This document shows positions 1-8,878 of a stretch of 64,000 bases of DNA, piece after piece (positions within the stretch are counted from its first letter, which is position 1; each line of letters begins with the position of its first letter). The stretch comes from Fen-1258 sp041658245. GTDB taxonomy: Bacteria; Bacteroidota; Ignavibacteria; Ignavibacteriales; Melioribacteraceae. The translations under genes were made by a program, and so were the position numbers. The notes below the pieces were generated by a model. It made no database searches. It was not told the DNA's origin and was given only the letters and a program-made list of their open reading frames with translations. Location of the stretch: positions 1-64,000 of the forward strand of contig JBBAAM010000011.1 of the NCBI GenBank assembly GCA_041658245.1, written 5' to 3'.

Positions 1-472
1 CAGTCCAAATGGTTCAATAGACGGTTTCGATAATTCCCGCACAACAAATAAAAAAATGTTAAGAAGTTTCTTCGTACCAAAAATTTGTAATCATTGTGAT
101 AATCCTCCATGCGTTCAAGTTTGTCCTGTTGGTGCAACATTTAAAGGCGAGGATGGAGTTGTGCTTGTGGATTCAGATTATTGTATCGGCTGCAGATACT
201 GCATACAAGCATGTCCTTACGGTGCAAGATTCTTACATCCCGAAACACATACTGCCGAGAAATGTACTTTCTGTTATCATAGAATTGTTCAAGATAAATT
301 GCCGGCGTGCGTTGAAGTGTGTCCGACTCAGGCAAGGGTTTTCGGCGAGCTTAACAAAAAATCAAGTCCATTAGTGCGTTTCTTAAGAATGAATAAAATC
401 GGAATTCTTAAGCCATCGCTCAACACAGAGCCAAAAGTTTATTACGCTAATTTAGATATGGAGGTAAAATAG
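1..472 (+). CDS. 4Fe-4S ferredoxin-type electron-transfer subunit (5' end outside window)
   Basis: The frame is open from base 2 with no stop, so the gene enters the window from the left and the internal ATG at 56 is not its start. Three cysteine groups are visible: CNHC with NPPC and VCP, then CIGCRYC with ACP, then CTFC with CVEVCP. This is the pattern of PsrB/NrfC/HybA-type proteins, which bind four 4Fe-4S clusters; the first motif lies upstream. Such proteins pass electrons between a periplasmic catalytic or haem subunit and an NrfD-type membrane partner. That partner is encoded two bases downstream. The family is clear; the electron donor or acceptor is not visible in this window. Confidence 0.9.
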   Translation, partial: SPNGSIDGFDNSRTTNKKMLRSFFVPKICNHCDNPPCVQVCPVGATFKGEDGVVLVDSDYCIGCRYCIQACPYGARFLHPETHTAEKCTFCYHRIVQDKLPACVEVCPTQARVFGELNKKSSPLVRFLRMNKIGILKPSLNTEPKVYYANLDMEVK

Positions 473-474
473 AA

Positions 475-1668
475 TTGGAAGAGCTCATTCAACATTTGAC
501 GCCAATACTAAAAGAAGTATGGGGCTACATTTTTCCAAACGAAATTGAACTCCATTGGGGCATTCTTATAGTATTATATCCTTACTTAACAGGATTAGTT
601 GCCGGCGCTTTTATCCTGGCATCATTAGTGAAAGTATTCAACGTAAAAGAACTTCAACCAACATACCGCTTAGCAATGCTTACAGCGATGGCATTTTTAA
701 TTATAGCACCGCTTCCTTTACTTGCTCACTTAGGTCATCCTGAAAAAGCTTACGAGATTTTGATTACTCCGAATAGCACATCTGCCATGGCTATGTTCGG
801 ATTTGTTTATGCTTGGTATTTGATGGCGGTATTGTGTTTAGAAATTTGGTTTGAGTATAGAAGAGATATAATTCTTTGGGCGCAGAAAGAAACCGGAATC
901 AAAAAATGGATTCACAAAAGCATTTCTCTCTTTTCAAAAGATATTTCAGAAAAGGCAATCCACTTCGATAAAAAGTGGGTAAAGATTATTACAATTATAG
1001 GAATTCCTTCTGCATTTCTATTGCACGGTTATGTAGGATTTATCTTTGGGTCGGTCAAAGCAAATCCATGGTGGTCAAGCGTGCTAATGCCAATTGTTTT
1101 CTTGTTCTCTGCAATTGTTTCCGGTATTGCGATGGTTTTAATTCTCTATATGATCATAACACCCATTCGCGGAAAACAATTGGATATTGTATGCCTGGAT
1201 AAATTAGCAAGTTACTTGTTCTATGTAATGATCGTAGATTTTTCATTGGAAGCGTTGGATTTTGTGCACCGTATTTATCAATCGGAAGAATCCATTAAAA
1301 TCTTAGCATATCTTGTCTCAAATAAATTATTCATCAGCTTGGTTGTAATTCAACTCTTCATGGGCATGCTTATTCCGCTTGCTATGATTGCACTCATTAA
1401 AATTTCAAAATCACCGCCGGATTTAAAGAAAATGGTTTATTTTATCTCTGCAATTCTTGTACAAGTTGGAATTTTTTCAACTCGTTGGAATATTGTGATT
1501 GGAGGACAATTGTTTTCAAAAAGTTTTAGAGGGTTGACTGTCTACAAAATAACTTTTTTTGGGTTAGAAGGATTTTTTGCTTCTGTGGTTGTATTTTGTC
1601 TTCCGTTTATATTACTTTATTTACTAACAAAGATTCTTCCCCCTTGGGAAGAAGCAAGAAATCCGTAA
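475..1668 (+). CDS. NrfD/PsrC-family integral membrane quinone-interacting subunit
   Basis: A 397-residue protein made almost entirely of hydrophobic helices, about eight to ten by inspection, with the architecture of NrfD/PsrC membrane subunits that exchange electrons with menaquinol. It begins with TTG, supported by a GGAGGT ribosome site at 460-465, nine bases upstream, inside the tail of the preceding ferredoxin gene. The ferredoxin/NrfD pair is followed by Rieske and cytochrome b genes on the same strand. This suggests a combined quinol-oxidising module. Family assignment rests on hydropathy, neighbours and general resemblance; no catalytic residue is diagnostic. Confidence 0.85.
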   Translation: MEELIQHLTPILKEVWGYIFPNEIELHWGILIVLYPYLTGLVAGAFILASLVKVFNVKELQPTYRLAMLTAMAFLIIAPLPLLAHLGHPEKAYEILITPNSTSAMAMFGFVYAWYLMAVLCLEIWFEYRRDIILWAQKETGIKKWIHKSISLFSKDISEKAIHFDKKWVKIITIIGIPSAFLLHGYVGFIFGSVKANPWWSSVLMPIVFLFSAIVSGIAMVLILYMIITPIRGKQLDIVCLDKLASYLFYVMIVDFSLEALDFVHRIYQSEESIKILAYLVSNKLFISLVVIQLFMGMLIPLAMIALIKISKSPPDLKKMVYFISAILVQVGIFSTRWNIVIGGQLFSKSFRGLTVYKITFFGLEGFFASVVVFCLPFILLYLLTKILPPWEEARNP

Positions 1669-1723
1669 TTAAATAATTTGAACGGTTAAATAATTGAATT
1701 GATCATTAAAGATAGAATAAGAT

Positions 1724-2155
1724 ATGAAATTGGATAGAAGAAAATTTTTAAATATGCTTTTGGGGTTTGGCGGTATAGGCGGCATTGTTTCCGTTTTTTA
1801 TCCCATCTTCTCATTTTTAATTCCTCCCAAAACCCCCGAACCAACAGTTAATTCTGTAAAAGCTGGTATGTCTAAAGATTTTCCTTCAAACAGTTCAAAA
1901 ATAATTAAGTTTGGAAGGAAGCCGGTAATTTTAATTAAGACGGAAGACAATCAATACAAAGCCTTTTCCGCCACTTGCACTCATCTGGATTGTATCGTTC
2001 AATATAAAACCGATACAAAGCAGATCTGGTGTGCTTGTCATAATGGAACTTACGATCTCAGTGGTCGTAATGTATCCGGACCTCCACCAAGACCTCTTGA
2101 TGTATATGATGTTAAAATAATTAAAGAGGAGATCGTAATTACAAATGTGGGTTAA
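1724..2155 (+). CDS. Rieske 2Fe-2S protein of a cytochrome bc complex
   Basis: A 143-residue protein with a twin-arginine-like N-terminus (RRKF at residues 5-8) and one membrane anchor (about 11-33). The Rieske fold follows, with C85-T-H87 and C103-x-C105-H106. C85, H87, C103 and H106 should bind the cluster, and C90 and C105 should form the disulfide. The loops read CTHLDC and CACHNG in place of the common CTHLGC and CPCHGS, so the cluster environment is slightly altered. In bc/b6f complexes this subunit takes the first electron from quinol and passes it to a c-type cytochrome. The cytochrome b gene starts three bases after its stop. Confidence 0.93.
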   Translation: MKLDRRKFLNMLLGFGGIGGIVSVFYPIFSFLIPPKTPEPTVNSVKAGMSKDFPSNSSKIIKFGRKPVILIKTEDNQYKAFSATCTHLDCIVQYKTDTKQIWCACHNGTYDLSGRNVSGPPPRPLDVYDVKIIKEEIVITNVG

Positions 2156-2158
2156 AAA

Positions 2159-3241
2159 ATGATGAAGAAAATCGGATCAAAATTAGTTTCCTGGATAGAC
2201 GAGCGATTTGATCTTACTCCTATCCGTAAGTTGCTAAAGTATAAAAAAGTTCCGGATCATAAGCATTCTATGTGGTATTATATGGGAGGAATAACCTTAT
2301 TCCTCTTCTTAGTTCAATTATTGACGGGGATACTTCTTCTTTTATACTACCGACCAGGCGAAGATAGTGCATATGAAAGTGTTCGCTTCATTGTCACTAA
2401 GGTTAAATTTGGATGGTTGATTCGAAACGTTCACAGCTGGTCATCAAATCTACTTATCTTTTTTGCATTTGTTCACATGTTCAGTGTTTTTTTTACAAGG
2501 GCTTATAAAAAACCGCGTGAAATGACATGGATAACCGGGTTCATATTACTTGTTCTTTCATTAGGATTTGGGTTCAGCGGTTATTTATTGCCTTGGAATG
2601 AACTTGCTTTTTTTGCAACTAAAGTTGGAACTGATATTGTTGGAGTTCTTCCTATCATAGGAGAGGATTTAAAAGTTATACTTCGAGGTGGAGAAGATGT
2701 TACGGGAGCTACTCTTTCGAGATTCTTTGGAATTCACGTTGCAATCTTACCGGCAATCTTTACGGTATTTTTATTCTTTCATTTGCTGTTTATACAAAGA
2801 CAAGGAATGCATGAACCAGAACATTTTAAAAAATTACCGGAAGACAAGAAAAAATACATTCCATTTTTCCCCGACTTTGCATTAAAGGATGCTCTGTTTT
2901 GGTTAATTGTATTTAATATTCTAATCTTTTTAGCTCTTTTTGATCCTTGGGAATTAGGTTTGAAAGCTGATCCATTCGTTCCCGCTCCAGCAGGAATCAA
3001 ACCGGAATGGTATTTTATGTTCATGTTCCAAACTTTAAAGTACCTTCCGGCACATATTTTTATTTTTGAAGGCGAACTAGTAGGTATTTTATTTTTTGGA
3101 ATCTGTGGTTTTATTTGGCTATTAATCCCTTTCATAAAAATGAAGAAACAGAATTTGTCGGATAAAATTATGCCGATTGTAGGAATTATCGTTGTTGCCT
3201 ACATTATTATTATGACAATTGTAGGATATTTATCTAGTTAA
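2159..3241 (+). CDS. Cytochrome b subunit of a bc complex (b6-type, fused with subunit IV region)
   Basis: A 360-residue membrane protein with the bis-histidine pairs H92/H106 and H193/H208. The second pair is 15 apart, the b6-type spacing, against 14 in the first pair. The Qo motif PEWY sits at 282-285, so the b6 and subunit-IV halves are in one polypeptide. It lacks the extra C-terminal haem domains found in some Gram-positive relatives. With the Rieske gene just upstream it should form the quinol-oxidising core. No conventional cytochrome c1 or f gene follows; the next gene is a pentahaem cytochrome, which may serve as electron acceptor (inference). Confidence 0.94.
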   Translation: MMKKIGSKLVSWIDERFDLTPIRKLLKYKKVPDHKHSMWYYMGGITLFLFLVQLLTGILLLLYYRPGEDSAYESVRFIVTKVKFGWLIRNVHSWSSNLLIFFAFVHMFSVFFTRAYKKPREMTWITGFILLVLSLGFGFSGYLLPWNELAFFATKVGTDIVGVLPIIGEDLKVILRGGEDVTGATLSRFFGIHVAILPAIFTVFLFFHLLFIQRQGMHEPEHFKKLPEDKKKYIPFFPDFALKDALFWLIVFNILIFLALFDPWELGLKADPFVPAPAGIKPEWYFMFMFQTLKYLPAHIFIFEGELVGILFFGICGFIWLLIPFIKMKKQNLSDKIMPIVGIIVVAYIIIMTIVGYLSS

Positions 3242-3382
3242 AAAATAAAAAATTGTGGAAAGAATTATTTACTTATTTAGAATAAAAGAAAGTCAGGTGA
3301 TATGTTTCGCGTAGAATAAATGTTATTTCTGCAATTAGGATGGACATTAGTTTTTAAAGTAAACTTTTATAACTATAAAACG

Positions 3383-3895
3383 ATGTTAAAACTAAAAAAG
3401 AATCTAATCATTGCTGCAATAATCATTTCTTGCAGTTTTGCTGTATGGGCAATTTATCCGGGCAATCACAAAGTGATCCAACCTATTTCCTACAGCCATA
3501 AAATTCATATTGAAAAAGCAGATCTTAAGTGCATTGATTGTCATCTCTATTACGAACAAACGTCCTCAGCCACATTACCTCTTCTAGAAATATGTACTAA
3601 TTGTCACGGTGAAGAACCAATTTCAAAATCACCGGAAGAACTCAAGTTAATAGATCATATTAAAACGGGAAAAGAGATCCTTTGGCAGCGTATCTATACA
3701 TTACCGGATCATATTTATTTTTCTCATAGACGGCACATAATTTTAGGTAAGCTTGAATGTGTTGATTGTCATGGTAAAGTTGAAGAACAATCCCAACCCA
3801 TCTCTACGCCTGTTATAAAATTAACGATGAATAATTGTATGAATTGCCATAGAAAGCATAAAGTAACAAATGATTGTTTAGCTTGTCATTATTAA
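3383..3895 (+). CDS. Pentahaem c-type cytochrome (QrcA/ActA-like)
   Basis: Five CxxCH haem sites (CIDCH, CTNCH, CVDCH, CMNCH, CLACH) lie within about 125 residues after a hydrophobic N-terminal segment that is a signal peptide or anchor. The frame is open from an ATG at 3320, but the ATG at 3383 gives a normal K-rich then hydrophobic signal and is preferred. Neither start has a strong ribosome site. A small multihaem cytochrome directly ahead of molybdopterin-fold, ferredoxin and NrfD genes is the layout of Qrc (hexahaem QrcA) and resembles alternative complex III (pentahaem ActA). It probably exchanges electrons with periplasmic cytochromes. Confidence 0.88.
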   Translation: MLKLKKNLIIAAIIISCSFAVWAIYPGNHKVIQPISYSHKIHIEKADLKCIDCHLYYEQTSSATLPLLEICTNCHGEEPISKSPEELKLIDHIKTGKEILWQRIYTLPDHIYFSHRRHIILGKLECVDCHGKVEEQSQPISTPVIKLTMNNCMNCHRKHKVTNDCLACHY

Positions 3896-3933
3896 TTAAT
3901 AAAGTTACACCTAATCTAATAAGGAGATAATAG

Positions 3934-6399
3934 GTGGAAATCAGTCGAAGAGACTTTATAAAATTAGTTGGTGGTGTTTCAGGTGCAATTGCAGCAGGAA
4001 GTTACGGTTTAAATCAAATCATAGATATTCCTGAAAAATTAGTTGAAAAATTAAAAAATGGTCACCGCATTGAGTCATGGAAAAGTACAATTTGCGGTTT
4101 ATGCCCTGGCGGTTGTGGAATTAGAGTTAGATTAATAAATGGTGTTCCTGTTGGTTTAAAAGGAAATCAATATTATCCTATAAATCAAGGTGGTATGTGC
4201 CCGACCGGACATGCAGCTTTACAGCAACTTTATAACCCCGACAGGGTAAAAGGGCCATTAAGACGAATAGGATTACAAAAAAGTGGAAAATGGGAAACAA
4301 TAAATTGGGATGATGCGCTAAATACCATTTCCAATAAGTTGATTGAATTGAGAAAGAATGGTAAATCTCATCAAACAGTCTTTCTCGGTTATGATGAACA
4401 TGGATTGATGAAAGAACATATTTCTAGGTTTATGAAAGCTTATGGATCTCCTAATTATTTTCAGACATCTCACACCCAAAATAATAGCATCCCGTTTATT
4501 TTTACTCAAGGACATGGTTTAAGACCTACTTATGATATTCTTAACACAAAGTTGATTTTAAGTTTTGGTGCAAATTTTTTAGAGGAAGGATTCTCACCGA
4601 TATACTACACAAAACTCTTCAGCCATTTTAAAGAAGCTGCAAGAGAACGAGAAGCAAAATTTATTTACATTGATTCGAGAATGAGTTTGACAGGTGCAAA
4701 CGCGGATAGATGGATCCCTATCGTGCCCGGCACCTTTGGAGCTTTAGCTTTAGGGATTGCTTTTGTTCTTATCCGCGAAGAATTATATGATGAAGAATTC
4801 ATAAAAAATCACTCCTTTGGATTTGAAGATTGGATAGATTATTCTGGTAATAAACATCTTGGATTCAAGAATCTTGTCTTGAGTGATTATTATCCAGAGA
4901 AAGTTTCAAGCATTACAAATGTCCCAAGTGAAACTATACTAGAAATTGCCCGGGATTTAGGTAATACCAGACCATCTTTAGTACTTGGAGATCAAGGTGC
5001 GGTCAATAATACAAATGGTACTTATTCTCAGATGGCTATTCATAGTTTAAATGCATTGTTAGGGAATTTTGAAAAAGAAGGCGGTCTTTACTTTATTGAT
5101 AAACCTTCATATGATAAGTTTCCTCCGGTTAAAGAAGATTCAATTGCAAAGAGCGGGAATCAAAGACTCCCGGTTTCTAAGTTGATGGACGGCTTCTCTC
5201 CGATTTTCGATTTTTCTTTTGAAAATTTCACAAAAAATATTTTAAGTGATCAACCATATCCTATTGAAGTATTGTTTATCAAAGGGAACCCGCTTTTTCA
5301 ATCCTTGTATCAACGTGAATTGGCAGAAGCAATAAAGAAGATTCCTTTAGTAATCAGTTTCGATTCATTTATAAATGAAACAAATGAATATGCAAATTAT
5401 ATTCTACCAGATCACACATTTTTAGAGAAATGGGATGAAAGCTCAAACATTCCTACAGTCGGATTTAATCATTTCGGAATTCAACAGCCTGTAGTTGAAC
5501 CTTTATTTGATACTAGACATATGGGCGATGTTTTAATTAATATTGCAAAAAGGATAAACGGAACAGTAGCATTATCTTTCCCATTCAAGAGTTATAAAGA
5601 TGGAATCTACCATATAGTAGAGAATATATATAAATCAGGTGAAGGTGCAATTGCCTCAGAAGGAGTTGAAGGAGTTTGGTTAGAATACTTACAACAGAGA
5701 GGTTGGCAAATTGGTCGTTATGCTTCTTTAGATGAATTTTGGAATCTGTTGTTGGAAAAGGGAGGTTGGTGGAATCCTATTAAAAAGAAAAAACTGAATA
5801 GTGAAATTTTTAAAACTCCTTCAGGGAAGTTTGAATTTTACTCACAAATATTTAAAAGTAAATTAGACAGTCTTAGAAAAAATGCTGAGAAAAATAAATC
5901 CACTAAAGAAATAGAATCTTTATTAGTTAAACTTAATTTCTCAGCTAAAGGAGACACAATATTTCTCCCGCATCACGAGAATGTTTTATATGAAGATAAC
6001 TTCCCGTTCATTTTAATTACTTTTCAACTTTTAACTAATAGAAATGGTGAAAGCTCTAATTTGCCTTTGATGCAGGAAATGTTCGGTTATACAATGCGTC
6101 AATATTGGGATTCATGGGTAGAAATAAATCCCGTAATTGCCGCGGAAAAAGGTATTACAGATGGCAACTGGGTTTGGATTGAATCCTCTGTGGGTACTAT
6201 TAAAGCTCGAGCAAAATTATTTCCCGGAATAATACCTTCAGCAGTTGGTATTCCTTTCGGATTAGGGCATACATCTTATGGCAGGTATGCAAAAGGATTT
6301 GGTGTCAATCCCACTTCCATTATTAAAAACCATTACGATTTGATTAGCGGCTTACCGGCTCTACATGCAACCAAAGTTAAAATTTCTTTAGCTACCTAA
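3934..6399 (+). CDS. Molybdopterin-oxidoreductase-fold protein, apparently without a Mo ligand (QrcB/PsrA-like)
   Basis: An 821-residue protein with a Tat signal (SRRDFIK at 4-10), a 4Fe-4S motif C54-x2-C57-x3-C61-x27-C89, the molybdopterin oxidoreductase core and a C-terminal dinucleotide-binding domain. The start is GTG, fixed by AAGGAG at 3921-3926. In PsrA, NapA and FdhF families the Mo ligand lies eight residues after the conserved G-S/N-P/N-N. Here GSPN is 171-174, which puts Gln182 at that place, and no cysteine occurs anywhere after C89. I therefore infer a non-catalytic scaffold as in QrcB. Simple polysulfide or thiosulfate reductase activity is the alternative and looks unlikely. 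Confidence 0.88.
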   Translation: MEISRRDFIKLVGGVSGAIAAGSYGLNQIIDIPEKLVEKLKNGHRIESWKSTICGLCPGGCGIRVRLINGVPVGLKGNQYYPINQGGMCPTGHAALQQLYNPDRVKGPLRRIGLQKSGKWETINWDDALNTISNKLIELRKNGKSHQTVFLGYDEHGLMKEHISRFMKAYGSPNYFQTSHTQNNSIPFIFTQGHGLRPTYDILNTKLILSFGANFLEEGFSPIYYTKLFSHFKEAAREREAKFIYIDSRMSLTGANADRWIPIVPGTFGALALGIAFVLIREELYDEEFIKNHSFGFEDWIDYSGNKHLGFKNLVLSDYYPEKVSSITNVPSETILEIARDLGNTRPSLVLGDQGAVNNTNGTYSQMAIHSLNALLGNFEKEGGLYFIDKPSYDKFPPVKEDSIAKSGNQRLPVSKLMDGFSPIFDFSFENFTKNILSDQPYPIEVLFIKGNPLFQSLYQRELAEAIKKIPLVISFDSFINETNEYANYILPDHTFLEKWDESSNIPTVGFNHFGIQQPVVEPLFDTRHMGDVLINIAKRINGTVALSFPFKSYKDGIYHIVENIYKSGEGAIASEGVEGVWLEYLQQRGWQIGRYASLDEFWNLLLEKGGWWNPIKKKKLNSEIFKTPSGKFEFYSQIFKSKLDSLRKNAEKNKSTKEIESLLVKLNFSAKGDTIFLPHHENVLYEDNFPFILITFQLLTNRNGESSNLPLMQEMFGYTMRQYWDSWVEINPVIAAEKGITDGNWVWIESSVGTIKARAKLFPGIIPSAVGIPFGLGHTSYGRYAKGFGVNPTSIIKNHYDLISGLPALHATKVKISLAT

Positions 6400-6414
6400 T
6401 TCAGGAGAAATGTA

Positions 6415-7098
6415 ATGCCAAAATGGGCTATGGTTATAGATTTAGATAAATGTACAGGTTGCGGCGATTGTATGGCTTCCTGCAAAATTGAAAATAATAT
6501 TGCGATCGTTAGCCCCGAAGAAGCCAATGAAGGACGAGTAATGTTTTGGATGGATATGATTACGGTTTACGAAGGAGATTATCCTAATATACGTATAAAA
6601 CGATATCCAAAACCTTGCTTTCATTGCGATAATCCTCCTTGCGTAAAAGTGTGCCCTGTTCACGCAACCTATAAGAATAAAGAAGGGTTGGTAGGGCAAA
6701 TATACGATCGTTGTATAGGATGCCGTTATTGTATGGCTGGGTGTCCTTTTACTTCAAAGGTTTTTAATTGGTATGAACCTGTTTGGCCTGAAGAGTTTAA
6801 AAATTGTTTTAATCCGGATGTTTCATTGCGAAATGTAGGAGTAATAGAAAAATGTTCCTTTTGTGCTCATCGTCTGATTAGAGTTAGAGAAAATGCTGAT
6901 GTAGAAGATAGAGAAATTCGGGATGGCGAGTATTTCCCTGCATGTGCTGAAAGTTGTCCCGCCAATGCAATTTTTTTTGGTGATATAGAAAATAAAGAAA
7001 GTAAGGTTTATAAACTTTCACAAAGTTCGCGTGCATATCGTGAAAAGGAAAACTTAGGTGTTGAACCGAAAGTGATTTATTTATCCGAGAGGAAGTAG
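6415..7098 (+). CDS. Four-cluster ferredoxin subunit (QrcC/PsrB-like)
   Basis: A 227-residue soluble protein with sixteen cysteines in four groups: C13-x2-C16-x2-C19-x3-C23, then CFHCDNPPC with VCP, then CIGCRYC with GCP, and a last group CSFC with CAESCP. All four groups look able to carry 4Fe-4S clusters. It is closely similar in its second and third motifs to the truncated ferredoxin at the left edge (shared CxHCDNPPCV and CIGCRYC), so the cluster holds two paralogous ferredoxin/NrfD modules. It starts 16 bases after the molybdopterin-fold gene and one base separates it from the NrfD gene. It should wire the periplasmic subunit to the membrane subunit. Confidence 0.93.
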   Translation: MPKWAMVIDLDKCTGCGDCMASCKIENNIAIVSPEEANEGRVMFWMDMITVYEGDYPNIRIKRYPKPCFHCDNPPCVKVCPVHATYKNKEGLVGQIYDRCIGCRYCMAGCPFTSKVFNWYEPVWPEEFKNCFNPDVSLRNVGVIEKCSFCAHRLIRVRENADVEDREIRDGEYFPACAESCPANAIFFGDIENKESKVYKLSQSSRAYREKENLGVEPKVIYLSERK

Positions 7099-7099
7099 A

Positions 7100-8428
7100 A
7101 TGTCTAAAGATACTAAACAAAATTTTGGTCCGGATGAAGCATTATATCGTCCGATATATGAGACCGGAAAGGGTTTCTATATTACTGTGAGTATTTTACT
7201 AGCAATCTACTTTTGGTCATTGTATATGTATTTTACTCAAGTTCGGTCTGGACTTGGAGTAACTGGAATGAATCAGCCTGTAACTTGGGGTTTCTATATT
7301 GTTAATTTTGTTTTTTTTATTGGAATAAGTCATGCTGGAACGTTAATCTCTGCCATACTACGCCTATCGAAAGCTGAATGGCGTAGACCAATTACTCGTA
7401 TGGCAGAAGTTATAACGGCTATTGTATTAGCAATCGGCGGTCTTCATCCTATTCTGGATTTAGGCCGTCCTGATAGAATGTTAAATCTTGTAACTGCTGG
7501 ACGATTACAATCTCCATTATTATGGGACGTAACGAGTATCACTGCATATTTTACAGCTAGCACTGTCTATTTATATTTACCAATGATTCCAGATATTGCC
7601 AAACTTCGAGATAGAGGGGGTAAACTAACATGGTTCTATACATTTCTTGCATGGGGTTGGCACGGAACTGAAAAGCAAAAGAAAGTTTTGAATAAGGTTA
7701 TTAATATTCTGATGATAATGGTAATACCTATTGCTATTTCAGTTCATACTGTCATCTCTTATATCTTTTCGATGACATTGCAGCCTGGTTGGCATAGCAC
7801 CATTTTCGGACCATATTTTGTTGCCGGTGCAATTTTTTCTGGAATAGCTGCATTGCTAATTGTTATGATCGCTTTTAGAAGGGCTTATCATCTTGAAAAT
7901 TATTTAAAGGAAATTCATTTTAAATATTTAAGCACTCTTTTGCTAATCATGTCTTTTCTTTGGTTTTACTTTACGTTTTCAGAATATCTAACAGGAATTT
8001 TTGCTTCTGAACCTCATGAGATGCGCATTATTTTGTATAAATTTACGGGTCCTTTTGCAATATTCTTTTGGGGAATGGTTGCTTGTAATTTTATAATTCC
8101 GGTAATTCTACTTGGGATTAGTCGTTTCAGAACAATAAAAGGAATATTATTTGCTTCAATTTCTGTAGTTGTTGGAATGTGGTTGGAACGATTGATAATA
8201 GTTGTACCTACATTAGCAAATCCGACAATGCCATTACCTGTCGGGATTTATATTCCATCACTGGTTGAATGGGCATTATTCATTGGAGGAATAGCAGTTT
8301 TTATTTTGGGTTTTGTTCTCTTTTCCAAATTTTTCCCTCTAATTTCAATTTGGGAAATAGAAGAAGGTAGAAAAGAAGGTATTAAAGAAGTTGAGGAGCG
8401 TATACATAGTTATCTTCCTAATACATAG
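7100..8428 (+). CDS. NrfD-family membrane subunit (QrcD/ActC-like)
   Basis: A 442-residue protein with about ten hydrophobic helices and the polar loop residues common in this family (for example SHAGTLISAILR and GLHPILDLGRPDR). It is longer than the first NrfD protein of the cluster and closer in style to ActC/QrcD. It begins one base after the ferredoxin gene, with GAGGAAG just ahead of the ATG. In Qrc and ACIII this subunit binds menaquinone and the ferredoxin docks on it. The C-terminal 30 residues form a charged cytoplasmic tail. Confidence 0.92.
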   Translation: MSKDTKQNFGPDEALYRPIYETGKGFYITVSILLAIYFWSLYMYFTQVRSGLGVTGMNQPVTWGFYIVNFVFFIGISHAGTLISAILRLSKAEWRRPITRMAEVITAIVLAIGGLHPILDLGRPDRMLNLVTAGRLQSPLLWDVTSITAYFTASTVYLYLPMIPDIAKLRDRGGKLTWFYTFLAWGWHGTEKQKKVLNKVINILMIMVIPIAISVHTVISYIFSMTLQPGWHSTIFGPYFVAGAIFSGIAALLIVMIAFRRAYHLENYLKEIHFKYLSTLLLIMSFLWFYFTFSEYLTGIFASEPHEMRIILYKFTGPFAIFFWGMVACNFIIPVILLGISRFRTIKGILFASISVVVGMWLERLIIVVPTLANPTMPLPVGIYIPSLVEWALFIGGIAVFILGFVLFSKFFPLISIWEIEEGRKEGIKEVEERIHSYLPNT

Positions 8429-8601
8429 TGCGGCAAGCCGCAATGGATGATGTTTGATGGAAGATGGAAGATGGAAGATGGAAAAATCATGTAAAATATT
8501 TTGACATAAAAAACAAGAAGCCCGCCTTGCCTCCCACCCTGCTTGGAAGGCGAGGCAGGTTAATTGCCAATACTATAATCTGACAAGTAAGGAAATTTTA
8601 T
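8429..8601 (+). repeat. Intergenic repeat words between nrfD-like gene and small membrane gene
   Basis: The 173-base gap holds a short GCGGC/GCCGC hairpin just after the stop codon. A tandem run of the 7-base word GATGGAA (about four copies, 8455-8482) follows. An imperfect inverted repeat comes next, with arms CCTGCC/GGCAGG-like (about 8521-8560), similar to the CCTGCC..GGCAGG word at 22330. No ORF fits here. It probably marks a transcription pause or terminator remodelled by repeat words, ahead of the cytochrome sub-operon. Confidence 0.55.
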
Positions 8602-8877
8602 ATGAGTAAAATGATAATTATCACACAAAGAAAAATAATATTTGCTGCACAATTAATTAGTCTTTCTTTAATATGGATTTTTGTTATTGCTATTGCATTG
8701 TGGATTCTAAATTTAATATCTCTTTCAATTGAATTAGATGATGCACCTGGTGCCTCAATAGGGATAAGTTTAATTGCTATTCCAGTATTTTTTACTTTAG
8801 CTGGTTTGCTAACCTATGCGTTTATCGGTTTGAAAAAAGAGGAATTTCGTTTACTAAAAAATTCCCCGGAAGAATAA
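8602..8877 (+). CDS. Small two-helix membrane protein of the respiratory cluster
   Basis: A 91-residue protein with two hydrophobic segments (about 14-42 and 50-75) separated by a short acidic loop (ELDDAPG) and a basic/acidic tail. It has no cofactor motif, and I do not recognise a named family. AAGGAAATT precedes the ATG. It ends one base before the tetrahaem cytochrome gene and so is surely co-transcribed with it. It may anchor or assemble that cytochrome onto the NrfD complex, as the small membrane subunits of ACIII do (inference). Confidence 0.8.
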   Translation: MSKMIIITQRKIIFAAQLISLSLIWIFVIAIALWILNLISLSIELDDAPGASIGISLIAIPVFFTLAGLLTYAFIGLKKEEFRLLKNSPEE

Positions 8878-8878
8878 G

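Noticed and set aside
2779..3135. 118-residue open frame on the minus strand inside cytochrome b
   Set aside because: It lies entirely within a well-conserved gene and shows no recognisable motif; it is an antisense shadow.
3320..3382. Upstream ATG of the pentahaem cytochrome as true start
   Set aside because: The extra 21 residues disturb the signal peptide, and the ATG at 3383 gives a standard one.
3934..6399. Annotating this gene simply as polysulfide or thiosulfate reductase PsrA/PhsA
   Set aside because: The Mo-ligand position is glutamine and no cysteine occurs outside the Fe-S motif, while gene order fits Qrc/ACIII, so a reductase label would mislead.
8429..8601. tRNA or small RNA gene in the gap
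   Set aside because: No cloverleaf or CCA-ended structure is seen; the hairpins are explained by repeat words.
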